Assembly (NCBI RefSeq): GCF_001758195.1
Contig: NZ_MASR01000001.1
Span: 2,170,001 to 2,234,000, forward strand
Source: Pseudohongiella acticola
Lineage (GTDB): Bacteria; Pseudomonadota; Gammaproteobacteria; Pseudomonadales; Pseudohongiellaceae
Length of the DNA stretch: 64,000 nucleotides
Reading direction: 5' to 3'
Positions 1 through 8,643 of the stretch are shown piece by piece (positions within the stretch are counted from its first letter, which is position 1; the number at the start of each line of letters is the position of its first letter). The position numbers were made by a program, and so were the translations under genes. The notes under the pieces were generated by a model that ran no database searches, had not been told where the DNA came from, and saw nothing but the letters and a program-made list of their open reading frames with translations.

Positions 1-1
1 C

Positions 2-700
2 AGTGTGCGCGAATTCTTTGACCAGGGCGGCAAGGGCCTGAACATAACTCTGCCGCACAAGGAAGCCGCCTGGCAATTGGTGGACTGGCACGCACCCAAC
101 GCTGAACGGGCAGGCGCGGTTAATACAATTTACCAGCTCGATGACGGACGACTTGCTGGTGACAACACCGATGGCGTGGGCATGGTGCGTGATATTGAGC
201 AAAACCACGGTGGCCATTTGCAGGGCGCGCGCATACTGGTATTGGGCGCCGGCGGTGCGGTCCGGGGCGTGCTGCCCAGGTTGATGGCAGCGCAGCCGGC
301 ATCGGTGTGCATCGTCAATCGCACTCTGGCCAGAGCAGAAGCGCTGACGAAATTATTTTCCGACCAGTGCGATATCTCGGCCCTGCCGTATTCCGGCTTG
401 CAGGATATGACAACGTCCTTTGACTGGATCATCAATGGCAGTGCCGGTGGCCTTAAGGGTGAATTGCCGCCCTTGCCGGACGCGCTGGTGGCGCCGGCAA
501 CGGGGTGCTACGACATGGTGTACGCGCCAGGTGGCACTGTATTTCAGAAATGGGCAGGCGATCGCGGCGCGGCAAGGTCTCTGGACGGTTCCGGCATGCT
601 GGTGGAGCAGGCAGCAGAGTCATTTCGCCTGTGGCGTGGCGTTCGGCCAGAGACTGCGACCGTGATCAGAATGCTGCAGCAGGAACTAGGGAATCTTTGA
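2..700 (+). CDS. aroE: Shikimate dehydrogenase (5' end cut off by the window)
   Basis: Reduces 3-dehydroshikimate to shikimate with NADPH in aromatic amino acid synthesis, in the cytoplasm. The reading frame is open from base 2, so the true start lies upstream. The visible 232 residues hold the substrate-site block NITLPHK with its catalytic Lys, the nucleotide-binding glycine loop GAGGAVRG, and the NRT segment typical of NADP-specific AroE. The family is about 270 residues long, so roughly 40 N-terminal residues are missing. The 3' end overlaps the 3' end of the convergent carbonic-anhydrase-like gene by 15 bp. Confidence 0.95.
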   Translation, partial: SVREFFDQGGKGLNITLPHKEAAWQLVDWHAPNAERAGAVNTIYQLDDGRLAGDNTDGVGMVRDIEQNHGGHLQGARILVLGAGGAVRGVLPRLMAAQPASVCIVNRTLARAEALTKLFSDQCDISALPYSGLQDMTTSFDWIINGSAGGLKGELPPLPDALVAPATGCYDMVYAPGGTVFQKWAGDRGAARSLDGSGMLVEQAAESFRLWRGVRPETATVIRMLQQELGNL

Positions 701-1228
701 CGCACTCAGGTAGCGATCCTTGAGCTCCCTGTATTTTTTGGCGCTGTACAGGAAAAACGATTTCTCGTCATCATTCAGCGCTCTGGCCTGCTTCACCGGA
801 GAGCCGACATAAAGGTAACCGCTCTCCAGCTTTTTGCCCGGTGGCACCAGGCTGCCTGCACCAATGATGACATCGGATTCCACCACGGCGCCATCCATGA
901 CAGTTGCACCCATGCCAACCAACACGCGGTCGTGAATGGTGCAGCCATGCAGCATAACCTTGTGTCCGACCGTGACATCGTCACCAACAGTGCAGGGGTA
1001 GCCGTCCGGATTGAACGGGCCGGCGTGAGTGACATGTAACACCGAACCGTCCTGAATACTGCTGCGCTCGCCGATCCGGATGCGGTGAATGTCGCCGCGT
1101 ATCACGGTCATGGGCCACACCGATGAATCCTTGCCGATTTTTACATCGCCGATGACAATGGCGCTTTCATCGACGAACACGCCCTGCCCCAGTTCGGGGA
1201 TATGGGTTTCGAATGCTTTGATTGCCAT
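686..1228 (-). CDS. yrdA: Gamma-carbonic-anhydrase-like hexapeptide-repeat protein
   Basis: A 180-residue left-handed beta-helix protein of the YrdA/PaaY/gamma-carbonic anhydrase family. Hexapeptide-type repeats run from about residue 15 to 150 (for example VIGDVKIGKDSSVWP and VTVGHKVMLHG). The His residues in HVTHAG and GHKVMLHG are where the family binds zinc between subunits of a trimer. Enzyme activity is unproven for most YrdA-type members, so the substrate is left open. The start has a strong GGAGG ribosome site. The gene is divergent from oligopeptidase A across about 80 bp, a neighbourhood also seen in Pseudomonas. Confidence 0.9.
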   Translation of the reverse strand: MAIKAFETHIPELGQGVFVDESAIVIGDVKIGKDSSVWPMTVIRGDIHRIRIGERSSIQDGSVLHVTHAGPFNPDGYPCTVGDDVTVGHKVMLHGCTIHDRVLVGMGATVMDGAVVESDVIIGAGSLVPPGKKLESGYLYVGSPVKQARALNDDEKSFFLYSAKKYRELKDRYLSASKIP

Positions 1229-1260
1229 TGTGCAATCCTCCCGTAAGACACTATTAACAA

Positions 1261-1269
1261 TGCTATGAT
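1261..1269 (+). promoter_or_regulatory. Candidate extended -10 promoter of prlC
   Basis: TGC-TATGAT matches an extended -10 element (TGn plus a five-of-six hexamer). Transcription would begin near 1276, upstream of the ATG at 1307 and downstream of the in-frame ATG at 1265. This supports 1307 as the start. No clear -35 is visible. Confidence 0.45.
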
Positions 1270-1306
1270 GCCCGATCGCATTCCAGTACGACAGGAGTTT
1301 AGCCCG

Positions 1307-3487
1307 ATGTCAACGCAGCCAGGCCATCAAACAGGCTCTCAACCAAGCCCTCAACCAAGCTCGCAATCAGCGTCAGCCAGCAACAACCCGTTATTGCAGT
1401 TTGAGCGTCTGCCCGACTTTCCGTCGATACGCGCTGAGCATATCAAGCCGGCCGTGCAAACGGTGCTGGAGCAGAGCCGGGCCGCGCTGGACAGGATCCT
1501 GGCCGATGCCAAAAACCAGACTGCGCCGGACTGGCAAAGCCTGATAGATGCTCTTGACGATCAGGACGATCAATTGAGCAAAGTCTGGTCAACTGCAAGC
1601 CATCTGAATTCTGTTGCCAATACATCCGACATTCGCGAAGCCTATAACGATTGCCAGCCGTTGATTACCGAATACTATGCGGCATTGGGGCAGAATGAAC
1701 AGCTGTTTGGCTGTGTTGAGGCGTTAAGTGCGCGGGCCGACGAACTCAACCTGGATGGCTCCCAACGCAAAATCATTGCTGACACGCTGCTCGATTTCAG
1801 GCTTGCCGGGGTCAACCTGCCAGCTGCGGAAAAGAAGCGCTTTGCCGAGATTCAGACCCGGCTCAGTCACCTGTCCAATGTCTTCAGCAACAATGTGTTG
1901 GACGCAACCCGGGCCTGGACCCGGCACCTGGCTGACGACACGCTGCTGGTGGGTGTTCCCGAGATGGCGCGGCAGGCGGCGGCAACGGCGGCGTCCGGTA
2001 AAGGTCTGACCGGCTACCTGTTGACGCTGGACTTTCCCTGCTACTACGCGGTGATGACGTATGCCGATAATGCGGGGTTGCGGGAGGATATGTACCGTGC
2101 GTTTGCCACCCGTGCCTCTGATCAGGCCATTGCGGCTGCTCCTGATAAAGAAGCTGCGCCGGAAAAAGCGGTCGCAGTAACACAATGGAACAACTACGAT
2201 ATCATTCGCGAGATTCTGCAGCTGCGTCAGGAAGAGGCCGCGTTGCTTGGGTATGAGCATTACGCGGCGCTGTCTGTGGCGCGGAAAATGGCTAAATCAG
2301 TCGATCAGGTCAATGCCTTCCTTGACGATCTGACACGCTACAGTCGACCGGCTGCCGAGCGCGAATTCCGGGAGCTGGGCGAATTTGCCCGTGACACGCA
2401 CGGTGTTAACAAGCTCAATGCCTGGGATGTGTCCTATTACAGCGAGAAGCTGCGTAAACAGAGCTACGATATTTCCCAGGAAGAGCTGCGCGCCTGGTTC
2501 CCGCTGGACAAGGTGCGCCAGGGTCTGTTTTCCATTGTCGAGACGCTGTACGGGGTACAGGTTGAACGTGACCTCGGCGCCGGCGTGTGGGATCCGGCTG
2601 TGGACTTCTACAACATTCGTCGGGACGGCGAGATTGTGGCGCGTTTCTATTTTGACCTGTTTACCCGCGAAGGCAAACGCGGCGGCGCGTGGATGGCCGA
2701 CTGTCGCAGCCGACGCCTGATCACGCAAGATGGCATCGCCGTGCAGCAACAGATTCCGGTGGCCTTTCTGGTCTGCAATTTTGCGCCCCCGGCCGATGCA
2801 CAGACACCGGCGTTGCTGACACACAACGATGTCACCACCCTGTTCCATGAGTTCGGCCACGGCCTGCATCACATGCTGACGCAGGAAAACTACCTGCGTT
2901 GTTCGGGTATCACCGGTGTCGCCTGGGATGCGGTGGAGTTGCCCAGTCAGTTGATGGAAAACTGGTGCTGGGACCCCGAGTCGATTGCTCTTATTTCGGG
3001 CCATTACCAGACTGGTGAGCCCCTGCCCAAAGCCCTGTTAGACAAAATGCTGGCCGCCAAGAATTTTCAGTCCGGTATGCACAGCGTGCGGCAACTGGAA
3101 TTTGCACTGTTCGATTTCTCGCTGCACCAGGCCCCTGTCGATTTGACGCGTGATTTTGTGGGTGACGCTCTGGCGTTGGCGCGAAGTAAAACCGCGGTTT
3201 ATCCGGTCCCTGCCTATAATCGCTTTCAAAACAGCTTTTCGCATATCTTTGCCGGTGGCTACTCGGCTGGTTATTACAGCTACAAGTGGGCCGAAGTCCT
3301 GTCCGCCGATGTGTTCTCCCGGTTTGAGGAAACCGGTGTCCTCAATCCGGATACCGGCAAAGCTTTTTATGACAAAATATTGTCAAAAGGCGGTGGCACA
3401 GACGCGCTGACCCTGTTTGTTGACTTCATGGGTAGAGAGCCAGACCTGGCGGCCCTGCTGAAGCAGGAAGGTCTGCAAGTACAGTAA
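1307..3487 (+). CDS. prlC: Oligopeptidase A (M3 family zinc metallopeptidase)
   Basis: Cytoplasmic endopeptidase that degrades short peptides, including cleaved signal peptides. The zinc motif HEFGH is at about residues 514-518, followed by a further Glu-rich helix (AVELPSQLMENW) as in thimet-type M3 enzymes. The ATG at 1307 is chosen over the in-frame ATG at 1265 because AGGAG sits 9 bases before it and the promoter-like element overlaps the earlier ATG. The result is 726 residues, against about 680 in E. coli. The extra length is partly a Ser/Gln/Pro-rich N-terminal tail of about 30 residues, and partly an Ala/Pro/Lys-rich insertion around residues 275-290. Confidence 0.95.
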   Translation: MSTQPGHQTGSQPSPQPSSQSASASNNPLLQFERLPDFPSIRAEHIKPAVQTVLEQSRAALDRILADAKNQTAPDWQSLIDALDDQDDQLSKVWSTASHLNSVANTSDIREAYNDCQPLITEYYAALGQNEQLFGCVEALSARADELNLDGSQRKIIADTLLDFRLAGVNLPAAEKKRFAEIQTRLSHLSNVFSNNVLDATRAWTRHLADDTLLVGVPEMARQAAATAASGKGLTGYLLTLDFPCYYAVMTYADNAGLREDMYRAFATRASDQAIAAAPDKEAAPEKAVAVTQWNNYDIIREILQLRQEEAALLGYEHYAALSVARKMAKSVDQVNAFLDDLTRYSRPAAEREFRELGEFARDTHGVNKLNAWDVSYYSEKLRKQSYDISQEELRAWFPLDKVRQGLFSIVETLYGVQVERDLGAGVWDPAVDFYNIRRDGEIVARFYFDLFTREGKRGGAWMADCRSRRLITQDGIAVQQQIPVAFLVCNFAPPADAQTPALLTHNDVTTLFHEFGHGLHHMLTQENYLRCSGITGVAWDAVELPSQLMENWCWDPESIALISGHYQTGEPLPKALLDKMLAAKNFQSGMHSVRQLEFALFDFSLHQAPVDLTRDFVGDALALARSKTAVYPVPAYNRFQNSFSHIFAGGYSAGYYSYKWAEVLSADVFSRFEETGVLNPDTGKAFYDKILSKGGGTDALTLFVDFMGREPDLAALLKQEGLQVQ

Positions 3488-3878
3488 TTGACGGGAAAAT
3501 TGATCTGACGCAGAAGCACGCTCGACCTTGCGGATAGAGCGTTTGTGACTAAAATTGACAGCTTGGTGCCGTCTTTTGACAAAACCGGGACCGATTCTGA
3601 CCAGTTTCCATGGCATTATCGAAACAAGTTTTGCTATAATGCCCGGCGCTTTACATGGAACCCTAGTGTCCTGCCAACAACGTCGGCCCCGGAAAACCTC
3701 CGGAAGTCCGCAAGAATTGCGCTGATTTCAGTGTCCGGCCCGCCGGATTCGACGCCAGCACATGTCGGCACGGTGATTAAAGCAGCCCGCTTTTGTGATA
3801 CTGCAGAGGCCGGGCTAAAACAATAAAACCTTAAAACGTTTGTAACAGCCCTTTCTTACTATTACGGAGACACGGCGA
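3488..3878. other. Intergenic region and long leader upstream of coxB
   Basis: This 391-bp gap has no convincing gene. A short inverted repeat (ACGCTC at 3518-3523 with GAGCGT at 3537-3542) follows prlC but lacks a T-run, so it is at best a weak terminator. A promoter element lies at 3632-3640. The remaining 230 bp would be an untranslated leader; it contains a stem of AGCCCG (from about 3784) with CGGGCT (ending about 3817) just ahead of the ribosome site of coxB. Confidence 0.5.
3632..3640 (+). promoter_or_regulatory. Extended -10 promoter of the coxB operon
   Basis: TGC-TATAAT is a perfect extended -10 element. Two TTGACA hexamers (3555-3560 and 3577-3582) are too far upstream to pair with it. 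Transcription would start near 3647 and leave an unusually long leader of about 230 nt. Confidence 0.6.
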
Positions 3879-5027
3879 ATGTTGTCCAAAGCAAAGCTGT
3901 GGTTAGGCCTTGCCCTCAGCACTCTGATGTTCTGGAGTGCGGGTTTGCATGCAGCCTGGGAATTAAACATGACCAGGGGCGTAACCGAAATGAGTCGCGA
4001 TACCTATGGCCTTCATATGACAATCTTCTGGTGGGTAGTTGCCATCGGGGTTGTGGTATTTGGCGCCATGTTGTGGTCAATCATCCATCATCGCAAATCC
4101 AAAGGTGCAAAGCCGGCGACCTTCCACGAAAGTACCAAAGTGGAAATTGTCTGGACGCTGATTCCCTTCGTGATTCTGATCATGATGGCGATTCCGGCAA
4201 CCCGTGTACTGACCGATGCATACGATACCACTGGCTCGGAGCTCGATATCCAGATCACCGGCTACCAGTGGCGCTGGGAATACACCTACATGCGTGAAAA
4301 CATGGATGAAGAAGAAGTCTCTTTCTTCAGCATCCTGTCCACATCGCGTGAAGAAATCAGCAATGACATTGAAAAGTCAGAGAATTACCTGCTGGATGTT
4401 GATAAGCCGCTGGTGATTCCGACGGACACCCGCGTCCGCTTTCTGATGACCTCTGCCGATGTCCTGCACGCCTGGTGGGTACCGGATTTTGCTATCAAAA
4501 AAGACACCATCCCCGGTTTCATCAATGAAACCTGGGTTGTCGTTGAAGAGCCCGGTGTGTACCGCGGCCAGTGCGCCGAGCTGTGTGGTATGGACCACGG
4601 CTTCATGCCAATTGTTGTACACGCACTGCCGCCGGCAGAATACGAAGCCTGGTATGCCGAGCAGCAACAGGCTGCCGCTGAGATCCGCGAGCTGGCCAAT
4701 GCCGAGCTGAGCATGGAAGACGCCATGGCCCAGGGTGAGCAGATCTACAACCAGAACTGTGTCGCCTGCCACCAGGCCGGCGGTGTGGGTATGCCCCCGG
4801 TATTCCCGGCACTGGCTGGCAGCGACAAAGCCACTGGCGACCGTCTGGTCACCATGGACACGCTGGTCCACGGTGTCGAAGGTACAGCAATGGCCGCCTA
4901 TGGCCGACAGCTGAACCCGATTCAACTGGCTGCTGTTATCACCTTCGTTCGTAATGCCTTTGGCAATGATACGGGCGATCTGGTTCAGCCAACTGAAGTC
5001 AACGCATACATTCAAGAAGGACAGTAA
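3879..5027 (+). CDS. coxB: Cytochrome c oxidase subunit II with fused cytochrome c domain
   Basis: Carries the CuA centre that takes electrons from cytochrome c and passes them to subunit I. The 382 residues hold a signal peptide ending near HAA, two membrane helices (about 47-67 and 90-110), a periplasmic cupredoxin domain and a C-terminal cytochrome c domain. The CuA ligands are in CAELCGMDHGFM (C232, C236, H240, M243). The heme c motif CVACH is at 294-298, making this a caa3-type subunit. A GGAGA ribosome site precedes the ATG, and coxA follows after 5 bp. Confidence 0.97.
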   Translation: MLSKAKLWLGLALSTLMFWSAGLHAAWELNMTRGVTEMSRDTYGLHMTIFWWVVAIGVVVFGAMLWSIIHHRKSKGAKPATFHESTKVEIVWTLIPFVILIMMAIPATRVLTDAYDTTGSELDIQITGYQWRWEYTYMRENMDEEEVSFFSILSTSREEISNDIEKSENYLLDVDKPLVIPTDTRVRFLMTSADVLHAWWVPDFAIKKDTIPGFINETWVVVEEPGVYRGQCAELCGMDHGFMPIVVHALPPAEYEAWYAEQQQAAAEIRELANAELSMEDAMAQGEQIYNQNCVACHQAGGVGMPPVFPALAGSDKATGDRLVTMDTLVHGVEGTAMAAYGRQLNPIQLAAVITFVRNAFGNDTGDLVQPTEVNAYIQEGQ

Positions 5028-5032
5028 AGACC

Positions 5033-6616
5033 ATGAGCGCTGCACACGATCATCATCACGGCCCCGCCAAAGGCATATCGCGATGGTTGTTTACTACCAA
5101 CCATAAAGATATTGGCTCTATGTACTTGTGGTTCAGCTTTGCCATGTTTCTCCTGGGCGGCACCTTCGCCCTGGTGATTCGCGCTGAACTGTTCCAACCG
5201 GGTCTGCAATTTGTAGAACCCAACTTCTTTAACCAGATGACGACCATGCACGGTCTGATCATGGTATTCGGTGCGGTCATGCCTGCGTTTGTAGGCCTGG
5301 CCAACTGGATGATTCCGCTGATGATTGGCGCGCCGGACATGGCGTTGCCGCGGATGAATAACTGGAGTTTCTGGATTCTGCCGTTCGCGTTCGCGATGAT
5401 GGTATCCACGCTGTTCATGGACGGCGGCGGACCCAACTTTGGCTGGACGTTCTATGCGCCGCTGTCCACGACTTACGCGCCGCCCTCCACTACGTTCTTC
5501 ATTTTTGCCGTACACATTCTGGGTGCTTCATCCATTATGGGTGCGATAAACGTGATTGCGACCATCCTCAACATGCGTGCCCCGGGCATGACACTGATGA
5601 AGATGCCGCTGTTCGTATGGACCTGGCTGATCACGGCTTACCTGCTGATCGCAGTAATGCCGGTTCTGGCCGGTGTCGTCACCATGATGCTGTTCGACAT
5701 CCACTTCGGCACCGCCTTCTTTGACGCGGCCGGTGGCGGTGACCCGGTTCTGTTCCAGCACCTGTTCTGGTTCTTCGGACACCCGGAAGTTTACATCATG
5801 ATTCTGCCGGCATTTGGTATCGTGTCTGCCATCATCCCGACCTTCGCCCGCAAGCGTCTGTTTGGTTATGACTCCATGGTATATGCAACGGCGTCGATTG
5901 CTTTCCTGTCCTTCATCGTCTGGGCGCATCACATGTTCACAGTCGGTATGCCCCTGGCGGGCCAGCTGTTCTTCATGTACGCGACCATGCTGATTGCGGT
6001 ACCGACCGGTGTGAAGGTATTCAACTGGGTGGCAACCATGTTCCGTGGTTCCATGACCTTTGAAACACCCATGCTGTTTGCCATCGCCTTTGTTGTGCTG
6101 TTTACCATTGGTGGATTCACCGGCGTCATGCTGGCGATCACCCCGGTGGATTTCCAGTACCATGACACTTACTTCGTGGTTGCCCATTTCCACTACGTAC
6201 TGGTGCCGGGTGCGGTGTTCTCCCTGATGGCGGCCGCTTACTACTGGCTGCCGAAGTGGACTGGCTACATGTATGACGAGACGCTGGGCAAGCTGCACTT
6301 CTGGCTGTCCTTCATCGGCGTCAATCTGCTGTTTTTCCCACAACACTTCCTGGGTCTGGCCGGCATGCCACGTCGTATTCCGGACTACGCCCTGCAGTTT
6401 GCTGACTTTAACTGGATCTCCAGTGTCGGCGGCTTCCTGTTTGGTTTCTCCCAGCTGATCCTGCTGTTTGTCATCATCAAATGTATCCGTGGTGGCAAGA
6501 AAGCATCGGCGCAGGTTTGGGAAGGTGCACAGGGTCTGGAGTGGACAGTCGCGTCGCCGGCGCCGTATCACACCTTTGAAACACCGCCTGATCCGGCACT
6601 GATCAAAGCCCAGTAA
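5033..6616 (+). CDS. coxA: Cytochrome c oxidase subunit I (aa3-type)
   Basis: Catalytic subunit that reduces oxygen to water and pumps protons. It has 527 residues and about 12 membrane helices. GHPEVY holds the CuB ligand H250, Glu252 of the D-channel and the cross-linked Tyr254. HH at 299-300 are further CuB ligands. HFH at 385-387 supplies the axial ligands of heme a3 and heme a. The D-channel entry segment GAPDMALPRMNN is canonical. These features place it in the type A1 heme-copper oxidases. It is the second gene of the coxB-coxA-ctaG-coxC operon. Confidence 0.98.
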   Translation: MSAAHDHHHGPAKGISRWLFTTNHKDIGSMYLWFSFAMFLLGGTFALVIRAELFQPGLQFVEPNFFNQMTTMHGLIMVFGAVMPAFVGLANWMIPLMIGAPDMALPRMNNWSFWILPFAFAMMVSTLFMDGGGPNFGWTFYAPLSTTYAPPSTTFFIFAVHILGASSIMGAINVIATILNMRAPGMTLMKMPLFVWTWLITAYLLIAVMPVLAGVVTMMLFDIHFGTAFFDAAGGGDPVLFQHLFWFFGHPEVYIMILPAFGIVSAIIPTFARKRLFGYDSMVYATASIAFLSFIVWAHHMFTVGMPLAGQLFFMYATMLIAVPTGVKVFNWVATMFRGSMTFETPMLFAIAFVVLFTIGGFTGVMLAITPVDFQYHDTYFVVAHFHYVLVPGAVFSLMAAAYYWLPKWTGYMYDETLGKLHFWLSFIGVNLLFFPQHFLGLAGMPRRIPDYALQFADFNWISSVGGFLFGFSQLILLFVIIKCIRGGKKASAQVWEGAQGLEWTVASPAPYHTFETPPDPALIKAQ

Positions 6617-6665
6617 CACGGGTGTGTATTGACGGTATTTGAGTAGACAGTTGGAGTAAAAAAAT

Positions 6666-7235
6666 ATGAAAACTGACAAAGCGCCATCTAAAAACAAGAC
6701 ATTGGTAACAAAGTTATTGTTTGCTGTTGTAGGCATGTTTGCTTTCGGATTTGCTCTGGTACCGTTATACGATGTGATCTGTGACATTACCGGCCTGAAT
6801 GGCAAGACCAACAATCTGGCAATTCAGGCTGAAGCAGGCGAGATCATCGACGAAACCCGTGAAATCACGGTGCAGTTCATTGCCCGTGAAAACGCTGACA
6901 TGAACTGGGGATTTACCCCCAGTTCAGCCCAGGTGAAAGTGCAGCCGGGCGAAGTCAATATGATCAGCTACAAAGTGACCAATTCCAGTGACAGGGTCAT
7001 GGTAGGACAGGCAATACCCAGCGTGGCGCCTAACGGAGCCGCAGGTCACCTCAATAAAGTGGAATGCTTCTGCTTTGAGGAACAGGTCCTGCAACCGGGC
7101 GAGTCAGCGGATATGCCGTTGCGCTTTTTTGTTGATCCGGCACTGCCGACTGACATCAGCAAACTGACGCTGTCCTATACCTTGTATGACATCACGGAAA
7201 AAAGTAGCAAACTGAAAGCAGTAGCAGCACGATAA
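6666..7235 (+). CDS. ctaG: Cytochrome c oxidase assembly protein CtaG (Cox11 family)
   Basis: Inserts copper into the CuB site of subunit I. It is a 189-residue protein with one N-terminal membrane anchor (about residues 15-37) and a periplasmic immunoglobulin-like domain. The copper-binding motif is CFCF in KVECFCFEEQVL. Length and motif are normal for the family. It lies between coxA and coxC, as in most proteobacterial aa3 operons. Confidence 0.96.
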   Translation: MKTDKAPSKNKTLVTKLLFAVVGMFAFGFALVPLYDVICDITGLNGKTNNLAIQAEAGEIIDETREITVQFIARENADMNWGFTPSSAQVKVQPGEVNMISYKVTNSSDRVMVGQAIPSVAPNGAAGHLNKVECFCFEEQVLQPGESADMPLRFFVDPALPTDISKLTLSYTLYDITEKSSKLKAVAAR

Positions 7236-7269
7236 ACGACAATAATATTGTTTTTTTTGGAGAAAAAAG

Positions 7270-8196
7270 ATGGCCAGCGAAAGCTCCCATGAAACCTATT
7301 ACGTGCCGGAACAGAGCAAATTTCCGTTCTTTGCATCCATTGGTCTGTTCCTGACGGTTTACGGTCTGGGCGGCGTCCTTAACGACATTAGCGCTGGCGC
7401 CAGTGTCACCGGATCAACATGGACGGCATTGATCGGCTTTACGATCCTGTCATTCATTCTGTTCCAATGGTTTGCCACCACCATTCGAGAGAACCACGCG
7501 GGCCTGAACAGCGCCCAGCTAAAACGCTCCTATGTCTGGGGCATGAGCTGGTTCATTTTCTCCGAGGTCATGTTCTTTGCGGCATTCTTCGGTGCGCTCT
7601 TTTATGTACGGACCCTGTCTGTGCCATGGCTGGGTGGCGAAGGGGAAAAAGGCAGTGCCGGTGAATTTCTGTGGCCAGAGTTTCAGGCGGCGTGGCCTTT
7701 GCTGGTGAATCCGGACTCCTCCATTTACCCGAACCCGCACGAAGGCCTGAATGTTAAATCCTGGTCACCGGCGTTCTTTGCCGGCTACCTGCCCTTCTGG
7801 AATACAGTGATTCTGATCACTTCGTCGGTGACTTTGCACTTCGCACACGTGGCACTGAAAGCGGAGAACCGCAAACGTCTGATTCAGTGGATGTCCGTCA
7901 CAGTGGGTCTGGGTGTAATCTTCCTGGGTCTGCAGGCACTGGAATATGTTGAGGCCTACGGTCACTACGGTATTACACTGGACTCAGGCATCTACGGCTC
8001 CACATTCTTCCTGCTCACCGGTTTCCATGGTTTCCACGTAACGCTGGGTACCTTTATCCTTCTGGTGATGTTGATTCGTTGCATCAAGGGCCACTTCAAG
8101 CCCAATGACCATTTCGGTTTTGAAGCGGCGGCCTGGTACTGGCACTTTGTTGACGTAGTCTGGGTCGGACTGTTTATCTTTGTTTATTGCCTGTAA
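7270..8196 (+). CDS. coxC: Cytochrome c oxidase subunit III
   Basis: Seven-helix membrane subunit that stabilises subunit I and its proton uptake. It has 308 residues. Typical segments are WFIFSEVMFFAAFFGALFY, TGFHGFHV and the C-terminal AAWYWHFVDVVWVGLF. The region of about 50 residues containing GGEGEKGSAGEFLWPEFQ between two helices is characteristic of the gammaproteobacterial form. A GGAG ribosome site lies in a T/A-rich 34-bp spacer. It is the last gene before a strong terminator. Confidence 0.97.
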   Translation: MASESSHETYYVPEQSKFPFFASIGLFLTVYGLGGVLNDISAGASVTGSTWTALIGFTILSFILFQWFATTIRENHAGLNSAQLKRSYVWGMSWFIFSEVMFFAAFFGALFYVRTLSVPWLGGEGEKGSAGEFLWPEFQAAWPLLVNPDSSIYPNPHEGLNVKSWSPAFFAGYLPFWNTVILITSSVTLHFAHVALKAENRKRLIQWMSVTVGLGVIFLGLQALEYVEAYGHYGITLDSGIYGSTFFLLTGFHGFHVTLGTFILLVMLIRCIKGHFKPNDHFGFEAAAWYWHFVDVVWVGLFIFVYCL

Positions 8197-8209
8197 TCTG
8201 GTTTTTTGT

Positions 8210-8225
8210 GCAGGCTTCGGCCTGC
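8210..8225. other. Perfect TTCG stem-loop after coxC
   Basis: GCAGGC-TTCG-GCCTGC is a perfect 6-bp stem with a stable tetraloop. It lies 13 bases after the coxC stop codon. A T-run precedes it rather than follows it, so it is not an intrinsic terminator on either strand. It may protect the 3' end of the mRNA. Confidence 0.6.
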
Positions 8226-8280
8226 CAATAAAGATCTGAACACAGGTCTGAATACGGGTCACAAAACAGTAGACCCGGAT

Positions 8281-8319
8281 AAAAAAAGACGGTTCGCTAC
8301 ATGGACCGTCTTTTTTTTG
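8281..8319. terminator. Bidirectional intrinsic terminator
   Basis: AAAAAAGACGGT and ACCGTCTTTTTTTT form a long stem around an 11-base loop, with A-runs on one side and T-runs on the other. It can end the coxB operon on the plus strand and the DUF2909 gene on the minus strand. Confidence 0.9.
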
Positions 8320-8334
8320 TCTCTTAATCCGGTA

Positions 8335-8541
8335 TTAGCTCCACGGTGCGCCGAAACTCAATTGACCAGTGCTGATACCATAGAAGACACTGATCATCAG
8401 AATAATGGCGAGTGTCACACGGATGCCCAGAGCATACATGACACGTTTGGAACGGCCCTGATCCTTATAGAAAAAGACATAACCAGCAACCAGACTGACA
8501 ACAATCGCTACCAGAAGAAAAACAATAAATATTCTGAGCAT
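8335..8541 (-). CDS. DUF2909 small twin-transmembrane protein
   Basis: A 68-residue protein that is almost all membrane: helix one at about residues 2-26, a short Lys/Arg loop (YKDQGRSKR), and helix two at about 35-58. It matches the small DUF2909 proteins found on the opposite strand between coxC and SURF1 in Pseudomonas-type clusters. Function is unknown. Conserved placement suggests a role in oxidase assembly or stability. Confidence 0.85.
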   Translation of the reverse strand: MLRIFIVFLLVAIVVSLVAGYVFFYKDQGRSKRVMYALGIRVTLAIILMISVFYGISTGQLSFGAPWS

Positions 8542-8643
8542 GGACCGATTCCGGAAACAAGGAAAAACTCATAGTAGCAGATCATGGATGCCTGCTGAAC
8601 CGTAACCTCTGACTCTTAGAGGTCAAACAAACAAGAGGTCTGT

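Noticed and set aside
3545-3826. Open frame of 93 codons between prlC and coxB
   Set aside because: It runs through the perfect extended -10 promoter, has no ribosome site and no recognisable composition; more likely leader sequence.
5528-6814. Long 428-codon open frame antisense to coxA
   Set aside because: It is a shadow of a strongly biased coding sequence; the encoded protein is His/Gln/Arg-rich with no domain, and coxA is unmistakable.
8210-8225. TTCG hairpin considered as the coxC terminator
   Set aside because: No T-run follows on either strand; the true terminator is at 8281-8319.
8206-8574. Open frame of 122 codons over the terminator and the DUF2909 gene
   Set aside because: It spans a strong terminator and lies antisense to the DUF2909 protein, which has proper membrane helices.
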